In this document: one piece after another, positions 1-9,497 of the stretch | Position numbering within the stretch: the stretch's first letter is position 1 | Layout: the number at the start of each line of letters is the position of its first letter | Source of the DNA: Cavia porcellus | Lineage: Eukaryota > Chordata > Mammalia > Rodentia > Caviidae | DNA: 64,000 nucleotides | Reading direction: 5' to 3' | Assembly (NCBI RefSeq): GCF_034190915.1 | Contig: NW_026947486.1 | Location: forward strand, 99,294,123-99,358,122 | Program-made: the position numbers and the translations under genes | The notes under the pieces: generated by a model | Told to the model about the DNA's origin: nothing | The model's database searches: none | Seen by the model: the letters and a program-made list of their open reading frames with translations, nothing else

Positions 1-435
1 ACAGTGACAGGTAGAGGTCTTCCTACAGAAAATGATATAAAACAACCTAGAATTAAATTAAGGTGTAATATATAGACAGATAGGATGAGTATTTTTTGGA
101 AAATTTTAAAAGACTCTACACAGTTTAAAATTTACCAATGCAAAGAGAAAATTATAGAAAATATAGATAAATACAAAATAATACATAAAATCCTTAGCTC
201 AATTATTTACCTACCATGGGTAAGGCCCTGGATTCAATATCCAGAACTACCCACAATCACACACATGCATGCTAAATTCTTACAGACAAGTTGAAACACA
301 ATTCCATTATAAAGATAAAGAAAGTATTTGGGCAAAATCATCAACAGTGTATAAAAAGCCTCGATCTCATTATTTAAAGATATAAATATAAATAAATTGG
401 TGTCTAGTCAAATAATGTGTAAGGAATTCTTGAAT
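1..435. other. AT-rich sequence, nothing recognised
   Basis: No open frame resembling a known protein and no repeat family that I can name. Short open frames here look like chance. Confidence 0.5.
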
Positions 436-490
436 TATGTTAGGAAATGTGTGAGGTCATCAGTTTGACTCCTTGTACCAAAGAAAAAAA
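436..490 (+). repeat. ID-like tRNA SINE 3' fragment (tentative)
   Basis: A short piece resembles the B-box half and tail of the tRNA-derived SINEs elsewhere in the window (caGTTTGActCCttGTACC followed by an A-rich run). The 5' half is not clear, so this is tentative. Confidence 0.35.
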
Positions 491-2560
491 TCTATGCCAG
501 GAAGAATGTGTTAGATACTGGATATTTGCCCACAGATTTGAGAGTGTAGTTATCTTTCCAGCATGTGAATTCCCTTTCGATGTTTGAGGACATTGGTATT
601 TTTACAAGCTTCTGTGGCATGCTGGGTTACATCACCTTCTACATGATCCAAAAAATTGTATGACTTATTTCCTGGACTGTGAGAAGGTAGGATACAGGAA
701 CGTGTCTAAATATATCCTGTTTGATGTTCTCCTTTAGCGTTAGAATCAGGAGAGGCGACACCCTGTATGGGCTCTGTGATGTGCCACCATCTCCTGTCAT
801 GGAGGAAGTACCCGTTTCTTCCTGCAGCAGAGAGTGGTGCTGCAAGGCAACTCACAGCTGCCAGGCCTCTCGTAGGTTAGCTTGGCTGGTGCCTGGGGCT
901 CTGCCCAAGGTCTCTCCCACTTATCAGAGCAGACCTCATTCAGTTAGTAGTCAGTGTGCCAGTGTAAGCCCAGATCCATTGCTGTACTCCAGATGGCTCT
1001 GGGCATCTCAGCTTCACAGTTACCAATAAGTTCAGCTGAGATCTCTAATTGAAATGACTAGCAGCCCTCTTTCCTCACAGCGCCACTCTTCTGTCCCTTC
1101 TCTTCACAGACAGCAGTGTCAAAAGGACTTCCAGTAAGACATGGATGTTGTGTGTCCACAAAGGCCCATATGTAAATACATGACCCACAGGGTAGTGGCA
1201 CTGGGAGATGTTCTGGGGCTGTAGGAGGCAGGACTGTGGAAAACCCTTAGGTCATTGAAGGGATTCCCTCAGGTGGTATATGGAACTCAGTACTGTGGCT
1301 CTCTTCTGTGGTCTGCATGAAATGTGATCTTTGTTCCTACATACGCTCCTGTGGTAATATGCTATCCTCATCACCCTGAAAGTAGACCAAGCCAAAGGGG
1401 CCATCCAGACTTAATTTTGAACTTTCCAACTTGCCAAGCTCTTTACTTCCTGAGTGGCCAGTGTTGCGTACTTTATTACACTGACAGATCCTATCACAAA
1501 TTTTTCATCAATTTCTTGCCTGTTAATGTTTTTGTCAGTGTCACTTCTACAGGAAAGTGGCATGCAACAGTATACCATATTTAGTTGTAAGTAAGAACAT
1601 TTTTTAAAAATTCAGTGACTCTGGAGGCAGTGTTTTAGCCAGGTGATTTCTGTAGCATTACTTTGGCTATGGGACCACCCACTCACCATTTCTAAGATCT
1701 TGTTTCTTTCTTCATAGTAGTTCTCTAAGCTTTGCACCAATTCTATGAGTTTTTCCATATCTGTCTATTATTCTTTTCTATCTATATATAACAGCTTCAG
1801 ATTTATAATTTAGAATAAAACCTCTCTGTATTTAATGACTAAGGATGGTTCCCACATTGTATTATTAATTGAAAAAAATTCAAAAAATATATATCATACT
1901 GTGATTTCTATAATTTTTTTGCCTACAGTACAATGTATCATGCTTACAAATGTATGCATAGCCACTTAAAGTATTTCTAATTATATTTACCAAACTATTA
2001 ATAATGTTTATCATTGAACAAAGTAGTGAAGTTAAATATGAGATGTGAAAGTTGTTAAAATTAATATACAGCTCAGTTATTGGACTGTTTATAAAGCATT
2101 CATTAATTTACTTAGTTTTCCTTCAGAAAATGCCTTAAACCAAGTCACATCCAATGACAAAACTTTGTAAGAAAGAACAAAGAAGCCAAAACCTCAGGTT
2201 TCATAGATACTATGTTTTACTTATATTGGAACTAAAAATGAAGAATTAAAGTAAAAGTACATTGTCCATGAGATGAAAATAAATGCCCTTCAGAACTAAA
2301 ATTAGGAGTAGGAACAAAAGTGCTGGGTTAGGCAGGTTCAATGTAAGTGTGCATTGAGTGAAAACCTCAGGGAAAAGTGATTATTTGTGTAATTAACTGG
2401 AAATAAGGGGACAAATTATGAGAGATTCTTGCAGTTAAGGAATTTTCAAATTTCCTGAAAAAGCTTTAAATGTTCAAGTATTTGCTTCTTTGATTTTATT
2501 TTACTGGAACTTCTCAGATATACATTCATCATGGGGAATCTGTATCTGCCCATGCCGTAT
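491..2560. other. Unassigned intergenic sequence
   Basis: About 2 kb with no recognisable gene or repeat. The part near 720-1030 is less AT-rich but its short open frames match no family I know. Confidence 0.45.
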
Positions 2561-2699
2561 TTTAATTCTCCTTTTTTACCCATTCCTCCACTCTCCCTTC
2601 AGCCCTTCTTCCTTCTTTATTTACAAAGCTGTTTTTTCTACTTTTTCTTCTATTCTTTTTTCTTGTCCCTTCTTCATATTCTCTGGCCCATCCCTTGTG

Positions 2700-3219
2700 C
2701 CTCTTGCTATTTGAACATTTTCTTCCTGTTTCCCTATATCTACTATACAATTTGTTCCTCATTTGCACTTTCAGTTTCTCACATCAGAGAGAAAATATCA
2801 AATTTACACGTGTGCATTTGATGTATTTCACTTAGGAATATGGTCCCAAGGTGCACTCATTTACTCAGCAATGTCTTGGCTTGACATTGACTTTATCTGC
2901 TTTCTTCCAAGTTCTGATCAGATGGAGTGTTCATTTCCGTCCTTCCGCTTACAGTTTATGAATTTTTGAATTCAGTGTTTCTTGTATGGAGTATACTTTT
3001 AGATCTTGGTTTTTGATCCATTATACCAGACTGTTTCATGTGATTGTTGAGTTGATACCATAAAACATGATGAGCTTACCTGGTATATACTGACTTTTCC
3101 TCTTCACATAACTGTCCTGTTGTAGGTTCACTTTATCCCCCCTCCACTGAATTGCATGTGTTTCCTGGTGTGTTTATTCTGCTGGGGTTCCTGGAAGTGT
3201 ACTACGTGCTGTATCTTTC
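2700..3219 (-). mobile_element. Old antisense L1 fragment (ORF2 pieces)
   Basis: 2780-2880 matches the reverse complement of the ORF2 end and start of 3'UTR seen on the + strand near 45.33-45.42 kb. The sequence near 3000-3060 resembles the antisense ORF2 endonuclease region near 24.42-24.50 kb. The middle of ORF2 is missing. The element resumes at 7432 after the composite insertion, where ORF1-like antisense sequence continues. Confidence 0.6.
3205..3219. repeat. Target site duplication, left copy
   Basis: CGTGCTGTATCTTTC here is repeated exactly at 7417-7431. It sits directly before the poly(T) of an antisense L1 3' end, and the right copy directly follows an L1 5' terminus. This is the signature of one L1-type insertion of about 4.2 kb. 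Confidence 0.85.
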
Positions 3220-3576
3220 TTTTTTTTTTTAATTTTTTAAAAATTTTATTTAAAGAAAGACAAAACAAAACAGAAAATAGGTAGAAATAATACATACGTT
3301 CAGAGAAAAAAATTAACAGTAAGAAATCACTAGTTGATGTTTACATATTGTTGTTTTACAAATTGTTATTCAAGATACAAAAATGGAATATGTAAAGTGA
3401 GAATTTGAACAGTGAGACTGCAAACAGTTATGTTCAATTGTCCAACAAAAGCTTAGTAACATGGTTTTCAATCCTATACACTTAAACATACATGCAGTTA
3501 TCCATATCTTCATTTATGTTTAGATTAAATAAACTAAAGCAGGTTAAAATCATGTTGAACAAAGAATAATAGTATT
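3220..3576 (-). mobile_element. L1 3'UTR end, subfamily B
   Basis: Poly(T) at 3220-3230 marks the A-tail of a minus-strand L1. The following 350 bp closely match 21.66-22.0 kb and differ more from the 3'UTR at 4286. At 3577 it abuts the first base of an L1 5'UTR in the opposite orientation. Confidence 0.75.
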
Positions 3577-3807
3577 GGACTTCCAGAAGAACATGGTAGA
3601 TAGATAGAAGAAGCTACAGAGGCTCTCTGAGATACCCTGCTTAGAATCCAGGAATGCTGCAGTAGGAGTCCTAAGCAAGGGAAAATACACCCCCCTGACC
3701 CAGGAATGAACCAAGCTAAGAGAAACCAACTGGAAATCAAATCCTGGTGCTATAACAGGAACAGATAATATCTCAGCATGGAAGCTAGAACCTGCACCAC
3801 TAGAAGT
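3577..3807 (+). mobile_element. L1 5'UTR fragment, inverted
   Basis: Starts with GGACTTCC and runs about 230 bp collinear with the reverse complement of 7416-7190, the L1 5' terminus. It begins at base 1 of the L1 and points away from the adjacent 3'UTR piece. That is the geometry of a twin-priming inversion, with most of the element missing. Confidence 0.7.
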
Positions 3808-3808
3808 G

Positions 3809-4045
3809 TTTTTTTTTTTTTTTGTGCGAATTTTATTTATTTATTTATGGCACTGAGAATTGAACTTGGAGCCTTGCACCTTCTAGGAAACCCATCCACC
3901 ACTAACTACATCCCCCCACCCATTTTATTTTATTTTATTTTATTTATTTTGAGGCCAAGTCTTGAGTTTGTCCTCCTGTCTCAGCATCCCAAATAGCTTG
4001 GGTGAACAGTGTAGCTCCACCAAGTATACCTGTAGTACAAATTTA
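3809..4045 (-). repeat. tRNA-derived SINE plus B1-like fragment, antisense
   Basis: Poly(T), then the complement of a tRNA-like SINE (GAATTGAACTTGGAGCCTTGCA, an antisense B box), then a T/A-rich linker and the complement of a B1-type segment (CTCAGCATCCCAAATAGCTT). Confidence 0.6.
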
Positions 4046-4112
4046 TATATTTTTAAAAAAGCTCAGTTTGAGGAAAAACATTATATAAAAGATATAGTTT
4101 CAAAAACTGAAC

Positions 4113-4204
4113 TTTTTTTTTGTTTCTTTGGTACCAGGGATCAAACTCACGACCTTGTGCTTGCCTGACAGGTGCTTATGCCACTGAGCTAAATCCCCAG
4201 CCCC
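4113..4204 (-). repeat. ID-like tRNA SINE, antisense
   Basis: Poly(T) is followed by the complement of a complete tRNA-like SINE ending in CCCCAGCCCC. A short duplication CTGAACT flanks it (4107-4113 and 4204-4210). It closely matches the copy at 21.53-21.61 kb. Confidence 0.8.
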
Positions 4205-4285
4205 TGAACTGATTACCTGGGCAACAAAAGAGACCTTGCTATTCTCTAACAAGGTTACATTGAACCTTTTTCTCCTTGAAGATTC

Positions 4286-5575
4286 TTTTTTTTTTTTTTT
4301 TAATTTTATTTAAGGAGAAAAGAAAAAAAAAGCAGGGAAAGGGTACAAGTTATACAGATTTACAGAAAAAAAATGAACAGTAGGAAATCACTAGTTAATG
4401 GATTACATATTGTCATCTTAGAAATAATTGTTCAAGTCACAAAATTAAAGCTTGTAAAGTGGACATTCCATCAATGATACTGCAAACAGTTCTGTTCATT
4501 GATCCAATAAAACTCTGTGATATCATTTTCTATCTTATACACTTAAATATACATGCAGTTATATAGTTTGGAGCACTTTCTTTTCCTCTCTTTTGTACCA
4601 TGACTATTACACATTTTGGGTTTTATTGCTCCCACGGTTCTTATTACTTTTTTGGAAGAGAGTAAAACCAAATGTGACATAACAGAACAGAATCGGTCAA
4701 GTCAAAAGGGTGGACATAATAGATAATGTAAAAACATAATACAAGGTGATCAACAATGGTTACCATAATGCCTCCCACTATCTCTAATAGAATTGCCTAT
4801 ATCGTTAGTTATAATACAATTGAACAAAACAGTAAAGAATAAAACTGACAAAACCAAAACATTGGAGACATTGTAGGTCTTCAAAAGTAGATAAAAGTCA
4901 ACAAGAATGGGCGTCATAATGAATCTCATTATCTTCACAGCTGATGCCTAAACTTTCGAACCTGATACTATCCAGCAAAACAGAATAGGGGAACATCAGT
5001 TAAAAACCAGATGGTGAGAGTAATACAGGGCTTTAAATCAAGGTAATGAAAAGTCAAAGTGGGTTACTATAATATATCCTGCTATTTTTTTCCCTTTAAT
5101 TAAAAGGATAAAGATAAAAAAGTAAATAATGGAGTGGAGATTGAGATAAAAGAGGGCATAACAACGAAACAGCGCAGATCAAAATATAACCATTTAAGCA
5201 GAATAGTGTTTCACCACCAGATAATCCTAACCTAAAAGTAGTTACCATATTGTCTCTTTCTTTGAAATCCTTGAGTACAACTTCGTATACTGTAGCATTA
5301 AGTATATCAAAACAATGTAAAACCATTCAAGAGAATGACAGCATTACAGAGTATTTAGAATCGACTAACAGAAAATGAACAATGGTTTCTGAATAATCTC
5401 CTTGTCTTTAAAAGGTTTTTGCTTATACTATTGTACATAATAAAATCCAATAAGATACAACCTATTTAGACCATTGGAGACAGAAGGACAAAAGCTAGAT
5501 GAGACTTCAAAACAAGATGATACTAAATCAGTATTACCTATTAAGATGTCATTTTCTCCAAAATAGCTGTTCCTG
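4286..5575 (-). mobile_element. L1 3'UTR, subfamily A
   Basis: The poly(T) at 4286-4301 is the A-tail of a minus-strand element. The block is collinear with the + strand 3'UTRs at 45.6-46.96 kb and 53.9-54.98 kb, including the stretch near the end that contains the complement of TGGATCATTGAACAGAACTG. It joins ORF1-derived sequence near 5575 with no ORF2 between. Open frames here are chance frames in 3'UTR. Confidence 0.8.
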
Positions 5576-5629
5576 TCATCCAATCTTCTCTGCCTCATTT
5601 CTGTTGAGCTCTTTTTCTGTCAGTAGCTG

Positions 5630-6683
5630 TCAGTTTGTCTTCTTCATTTTGTTCTCTGCTCCATTCGTTGTGGCCTCTCTGCCATTATTTCTGGATTCTT
5701 TGTATTTTTCTTTTTTTAGAATATCCTGCAATACGCTCTGTAGAGTTGAATTGGTGGTTGCAAATTCCCCCAGTTCCTCTTTATCCTGGAAGCACCTTGT
5801 TTTTCCATCAATTTCCAGGGACAGTTGTGCAGGATATCTCAATCTTGGCTGGAGATTATTATCTTTCAAAGCTTGAATTATTTCCCCCCACGCTCTTCGT
5901 GATTTGATGGTTTGTGCAGAGAAATCTGCTGTAATTCTGATGGGTGTTCCCTTGTAAGTGGTCTGTTTCTTGTCTCTTACAGCTTTTAATATTCTGTTCT
6001 TGTATTGAATTTCTGGAATTTTTATTATTATATGCCTGGGTGTTGCTCTGTTTGGATTGTAGGTAGCTGGGGTCCTGTATGCCTCATACATCTGAGTATC
6101 TTTACCTTTTGCTAAATTAGGAAAATTCTCCTGGATTATTTCTGTGAGTAGCTTTTGTAGTTCACTTGTTTGTGTCCCTACTTCTTCTTTTATGTTCTTA
6201 ATCCTTAAGTTATGGCTCCTCTTATCATCTTCTTGTCTTTGTATTATTGCTGTTTGTTTCTTTGTTATTTTTAAGAAGTTTTTCATTTCATTCTCCCATA
6301 TTACAAGTCTGCCCTCCAGTTCAGATAGTCTGTCCTTAGTTTCTTTCAAGCTGTTATGCCAGTCTTCGATAGACTTCTTAGTATCTTGGTAGTCCCTTTG
6401 AACCTGCTTCACGTATTCTATGCTTTCTCTGTTTTCTCCATCAAACAATTCTCCCCATTTTTTTCTATTCTTCCATTCCACCACCTGTTTTTTCTTGGGT
6501 GGTACTTAGCATTTCTCTAACTATTCTGCATACTTCTAGCTTCAGGTCGTTGATAACTTCATTCCTGAATTGGTCTATGAGGCTCTCTATATGGCGCCTT
6601 ATGTGTATTGGTGCGGTGTCTGCTATTGCCTGATTCTCAGAATTGGGGGCCGAGGAGCCTTTCTTGTTGCTGCCTCTTCCCAT
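5630..6683 (-). pseudogene. L1 ORF1 (RNA-binding chaperone), one frameshift
   Basis: The minus strand reads from MGRGSNKK at 6683 to a stop near 5628. An N-terminal region is followed by a coiled coil (about residues 95-160), an RRM-like core containing HNLRIKNIKEE, and the basic C-terminal domain with SRRAWGEIIQALK and LEIDGKTRCFQDKEEL. In L1 biology ORF1p forms trimers that coat the element RNA. The frame is broken once near 6465-6490, beside a T-run; otherwise about 280 codons are open, so the copy is fairly young. A 5'UTR lies upstream but ORF2 is absent downstream. Confidence 0.85.
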
Positions 6684-7416
6684 GCTGCCTCTTCTTCTCT
6701 GTTCCTTATATATGCAAGCTTATATAAGAGGCCCAGCTTCTCTCCCAGTCAGCCACAGCCTGATCGAATTGCGCCAGTTAGGTGTTCCCGCTCACCGCTG
6801 CGCACCAGGGAGTTACGGACCAGGCAGCCTATGCGTCTCCCCTCTCGGCCACTGTCAGGCTCTGGGATCTGGGTTGGGACAGCCTACCAGGTCCGCCGGC
6901 AGCGTCACGCAGGCCAGGCACTTTTCACCAATCCCGCCCGAGAGGGGGATGTGTGGCTGGAGTCGCCACCGCGCCCTGCTCCCGCAGGACTGCTCGGGCC
7001 CAGAAAGTCCTCTGCTGGAGTCAAACTGTGGTAGAGTGTCAGTTTCTCTCACTCACCTCACCACAAGTCAGTGCACGTCTCCCTGCCGTTCGCAGATTGC
7101 CGTTCTCAGCTTCTGCGCGTCTCTCTCCTTGCCGAGCCACTGTAGAGGCAGCCAGCCGCCGCGCGGCAGGAAACCCAAATCGCGGCTTACAATGGCGCGG
7201 GGTCCAGCCTCCACACCGAGGCTTTTCTGTTCCTGTTTTAGCGCCAGGACTCATTCCAAGTTGGTTTCTCTCAGCCCAGTTCGTTCCTGAGTCAGCAGAG
7301 CATATCTCCACCTGCTTATGTCTCCTTAGTCCGCACCATTCCTGGCTTCTGAGCCGAGTCTTTCAGAGAGCCTCCGGTAGTTGCTGTTATCTGTCCGCCA
7401 TGTTCTCCCGGAAGTC
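6684..7416 (-). promoter_or_regulatory. L1 5'UTR / internal promoter
   Basis: About 730 bp of GC- and CpG-rich sequence lies directly upstream of ORF1 on the minus strand. It ends exactly at GGACTTCCGG (minus strand), followed by the right target duplication, so the 5' end looks complete. In L1 elements this region carries the RNA polymerase II promoter. Long open frames on both strands are side effects of GC richness. Confidence 0.75.
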
Positions 7417-7431
7417 CGTGCTGTATCTTTC
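7417..7431. repeat. Target site duplication, right copy
   Basis: Exact 15-bp partner of 3205-3219. Removing 3220-7431 rejoins two pieces of an older antisense L1. Confidence 0.85.
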
Positions 7432-7862
7432 AAGAATGTCTTTCAGAATATTTTGCAGTGCTTGTTTGCTGCTTAAGAGTTTCCTCAGGTCTTTTTTGTC
7501 TTGGAAGTATCTTACTTCTCCATCAAATTTGATAGTTTTGCAGGGTACATCAATCTGGGTTGGAAGTTGTTCTCTTTTACAGCTTGAAAAACCTGACTCC
7601 GAGCTCTCCTTGACTTGAGGATTTTTGTTGTAATTCTGCTATGATTCTAATGCATTTTCTGTTATAGGTGATTTTTTTTCTTCTAACAGGTTTTCGTATT
7701 CTGTTTTGGTGTTGAATTTCTCAAATATTAAGTATTGTATCCCTTGGTGTAGATTTTTCTTTCTTTTTATCAGGTCTGGTTTGATAGTTATATGCCTCAC
7801 TTGTCTGCATGTTACATTTTTTCCCTGCTTGAAAAGTTTTCTGTCATTACTTCTGTGAACAA
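7432..7862 (-). pseudogene. Old antisense L1 ORF1 remnant
   Basis: The minus strand resembles the ORF1 C-terminal half: the complement of TGGAAGTATCTTACTTCTCC matches the conserved F-H-D-K-E/Q segment seen at 24.7 kb and 41.46 kb. Stops and frameshifts are frequent. It continues the L1 interrupted at 3219. Confidence 0.6.
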
Positions 7863-8165
7863 GTTCTTTTTTTTTTCTTTTTAAATGCGTTTTAATTTGA
7901 AGAGAAAAAAATATCCAAATTTATAAAACAATACTTAGGGGGTAACAATGGTATATGCACTTCATATTATATATATTTTCTTTCATTTTCTTACACTAGT
8001 GAGACAAGAAAATGTTTACACATGGATGTCTGATTTAGTTCACTTATGAGTATGATCTCAAATTGTATTCATTTACCTATAAAAGGCTCATCTATCCTTC
8101 TTTATGACTGAGTAGCTCTTCATTATATAAAAAAGCTATCTTTCTAAGTGAAAAATTCCTGATAT
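7863..8165 (-). mobile_element. L1 3'-end fragment, antisense
   Basis: A poly(T)-rich start is followed by sequence similar to 20.0-20.19 kb, including the complement of the ORF2 C-terminus near TTTATGACTGAGTAGCTCTT. It is a short 5'-truncated minus-strand copy. Confidence 0.5.
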
Positions 8166-8216
8166 AATATACGCTATCTCCTGCCTTTTCAGTGATTCCG
8201 ACTGATCTTTTTTTTT

Positions 8217-8481
8217 TCTTTAAAGAAAAAATACCCCAATAAACATGGTAGAAACAATACAGAATTTCAGAAAAATAAACAGTAAGATATCACTAGTCGG
8301 TAAGTTACATACTGTCATCTTAGAAAAAGCTGCTCAAGTTACAAAATTAAAGCATATAAACTGATAGTCAAGCAATGCACTACAAACAGTTCTGCTCAAC
8401 GATCCAGTAAGAACTTAGTGATATGTTTATCTGTCCTACACACTTGTTTTTTATCTTAAAGAGCATAATATTAAGCATAGC
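8217..8481 (-). mobile_element. L1 3'UTR (antisense), part left of the provirus
   Basis: Poly(T) at 8218-8229 is followed by the complement of an L1 3'UTR end, matching 4.3-4.55 kb. The provirus interrupts it at 8482; the other part continues after 15195. Confidence 0.75.
8476..8481. repeat. Provirus target duplication, 5' copy
   Basis: CATAGC immediately before the TG of the 5' LTR, repeated after the 3' LTR at 15190-15195. Six base pairs is the usual length for betaretrovirus-like and IAP integrations. Confidence 0.85.
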
Positions 8482-8959
8482 TGTTGGGAGCCGCGTCTGT
8501 GATAGCTCGCCTTGCGCGGCGGACGTGCGGCCTGTGGTAAAGAGCAAAGCCTGAGGTAGATTACCCCTCCCATCGAATATGTTAGTTTCCTGCTTGCCGC
8601 GTAAACAACCCGCTCAACAATATAGTCTGCCTGGCAACTGATGATGTTAGCCAATCAGCTTGCCTTGCTTACTTTAACATGATTGGACACTGTACCCGCA
8701 TATATACCGGTGCCACCCCTGGGCGGAAGAAGAAGCCAGGTAGAAGCCCGGAAGTAGAAGCCCAGAAGGAGCCGCGGAGAGCGGACCGGTAGAGGCTTCG
8801 GAGCGAAGCCCGGAAGGAGCCGCGGGGAGCGGACCAGAGGAGGCTTCAGCTGGGAGAACCCAGGGCAGGCTGTACGGAGAAGGAAAATAAAAAGAAAAGG
8901 TTGTCCACTACCAGACTTTGTCGTGTGTCCTTCCTGCCGGCCGGGAGCGGACATCGACT
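8482..8959 (+). repeat. 5' LTR of the provirus
   Basis: It begins TGTTGGGAGCC and is 478 bp long. A CCAAT box (8651-8655), a TATA-like CATATATA (8699-8706) and a poly(A) signal AATAAA (8886-8891) are visible, so transcription should start near 8730. The last dinucleotide is CT rather than the CA seen in the 3' LTR. A 35-bp segment at 8766-8800 recurs at 8814-8848. Confidence 0.93.
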
Positions 8960-8961
8960 TT

Positions 8962-8979
8962 TGGAGGCCCGCCCGGGGA
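8962..8979 (+). promoter_or_regulatory. Primer binding site (tRNA identity uncertain)
   Basis: TGGAGGCCCGCCCGGGGA starts two bases (TT) after the LTR end, exactly where a retroviral PBS belongs. TGGAGG means the primer tRNA ends in CCUCCA. The first nine bases would suit a threonine tRNA, and the shorter TGGAGG also a glutamine tRNA; I cannot confirm either here. It does not resemble the phenylalanine PBS usual for mouse IAP. Confidence 0.7.
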
Positions 8980-9033
8980 CTGATCACCCCCGAGACGTGG
9001 AAGTGGACAACGCTCCAGTACAGAGCTGCAAGA

Positions 9034-9042
9034 CAGGTGAGT
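9034..9042 (+). promoter_or_regulatory. Leader splice donor
   Basis: CAG|GTGAGT is a perfect consensus 5' splice site in the leader, where a retroviral major splice donor lies. A second donor-like CGCG|GTGAGT lies at 9136-9145. With no env gene, its present use is unclear. Confidence 0.55.
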
Positions 9043-9158
9043 TGGGGATAAGCCTGGGCTCTGGGTGGCGTGCACCTACAGGGCTTTTAGACTCCCCTCA
9101 GGCTCACGCGTAAGTGGCGGATTCCTTGGGCCTCACGCGGTGAGTAACATATTAAAAG

Positions 9159-9497
9159 ATGGGAAACATGTTAGGTAGCAACACTAAGAGCGAGGGTGGT
9201 TGTGGAGAAAGCTCTCAAGAGCTTACAAAAGTACGCAGGGTATCTGAGCAGGCCCAGTCAGGGAGCTCCCGAGAGGGGTCCGTCAAGGGGAACAAGGATG
9301 CTAAGGAGGAGGACGGGGCTCTAGCCTCGGAGTCGTCTGACTCCGAGGACGAGGGAAAGTTGAATGGCAAGGAGGCCAAGAGACCAGCTGTCAGGAGCCT
9401 AAATCGCTCAATAAGGAGTCGCAGGGTTCTTTTCCAGCGTTGCCCCGCGAATTGCGCTCTGCTCAACCTGGTCTGCGGAGGAGTAGAGAGCTCCTGA
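9159..9497 (+). CDS. gag: gag 5' part (matrix-like N-terminus)
   Basis: The first good ATG after the leader begins MGNMLGSN, giving a glycine at position 2 suited to N-myristoylation, as in matrix proteins that target membranes. The 112-codon frame is rich in Ser, Glu, Asp and Lys in its first 70 codons (ESSDSEDEGKL) and then looks unnatural. The main gag frame, open from 9341, lies in another phase, so an indel between 9341 and 9497 probably separates them. The region is short for a complete matrix domain, and a deletion is possible. Confidence 0.7.
   Translation: MGNMLGSNTKSEGGCGESSQELTKVRRVSEQAQSGSSREGSVKGNKDAKEEDGALASESSDSEDEGKLNGKEAKRPAVRSLNRSIRSRRVLFQRCPANCALLNLVCGGVESS

Larger units (their letters stand above)
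3220..7416 (-). mobile_element. Composite L1 retro-insertion (ORF1-only L1 plus downstream L1/SINE sequence)
   Basis: Exact 15-bp direct repeats bound this block. Read on the minus strand it holds an L1 5'UTR (7416-6684), ORF1 (6683-5630), an L1 3'UTR with its own A-tract (5570-4286), SINE sequence (4204-3809), an inverted L1 5'UTR fragment (3807-3577) and a second L1 3'UTR end of another subfamily with a terminal A-tail (3576-3220). ORF2 is absent. The simplest reading is a read-through transcript that used a downstream poly(A) site before insertion. Later nested insertions are an alternative. Confidence 0.65.

Noticed and set aside
4113..4204. A functional tRNA gene
   Set aside because: The tRNA-like part is followed by a poly(A) tail and flanked by short duplications, and near-identical copies occur at 21.5 kb. 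It is a SINE.
6570..7618. Long + strand frames opposite L1 ORF1 and the 5'UTR
   Set aside because: The region is explained by a minus-strand L1. GC richness removes stops, and the composition is Ser/Pro/Arg-rich without any domain.
8451..8987. Minus-strand open frames across the LTRs, repeated at 14687-15280
   Set aside because: The two sets mirror each other because the LTRs are near-identical. They cross promoter and poly(A) signals and match no protein.
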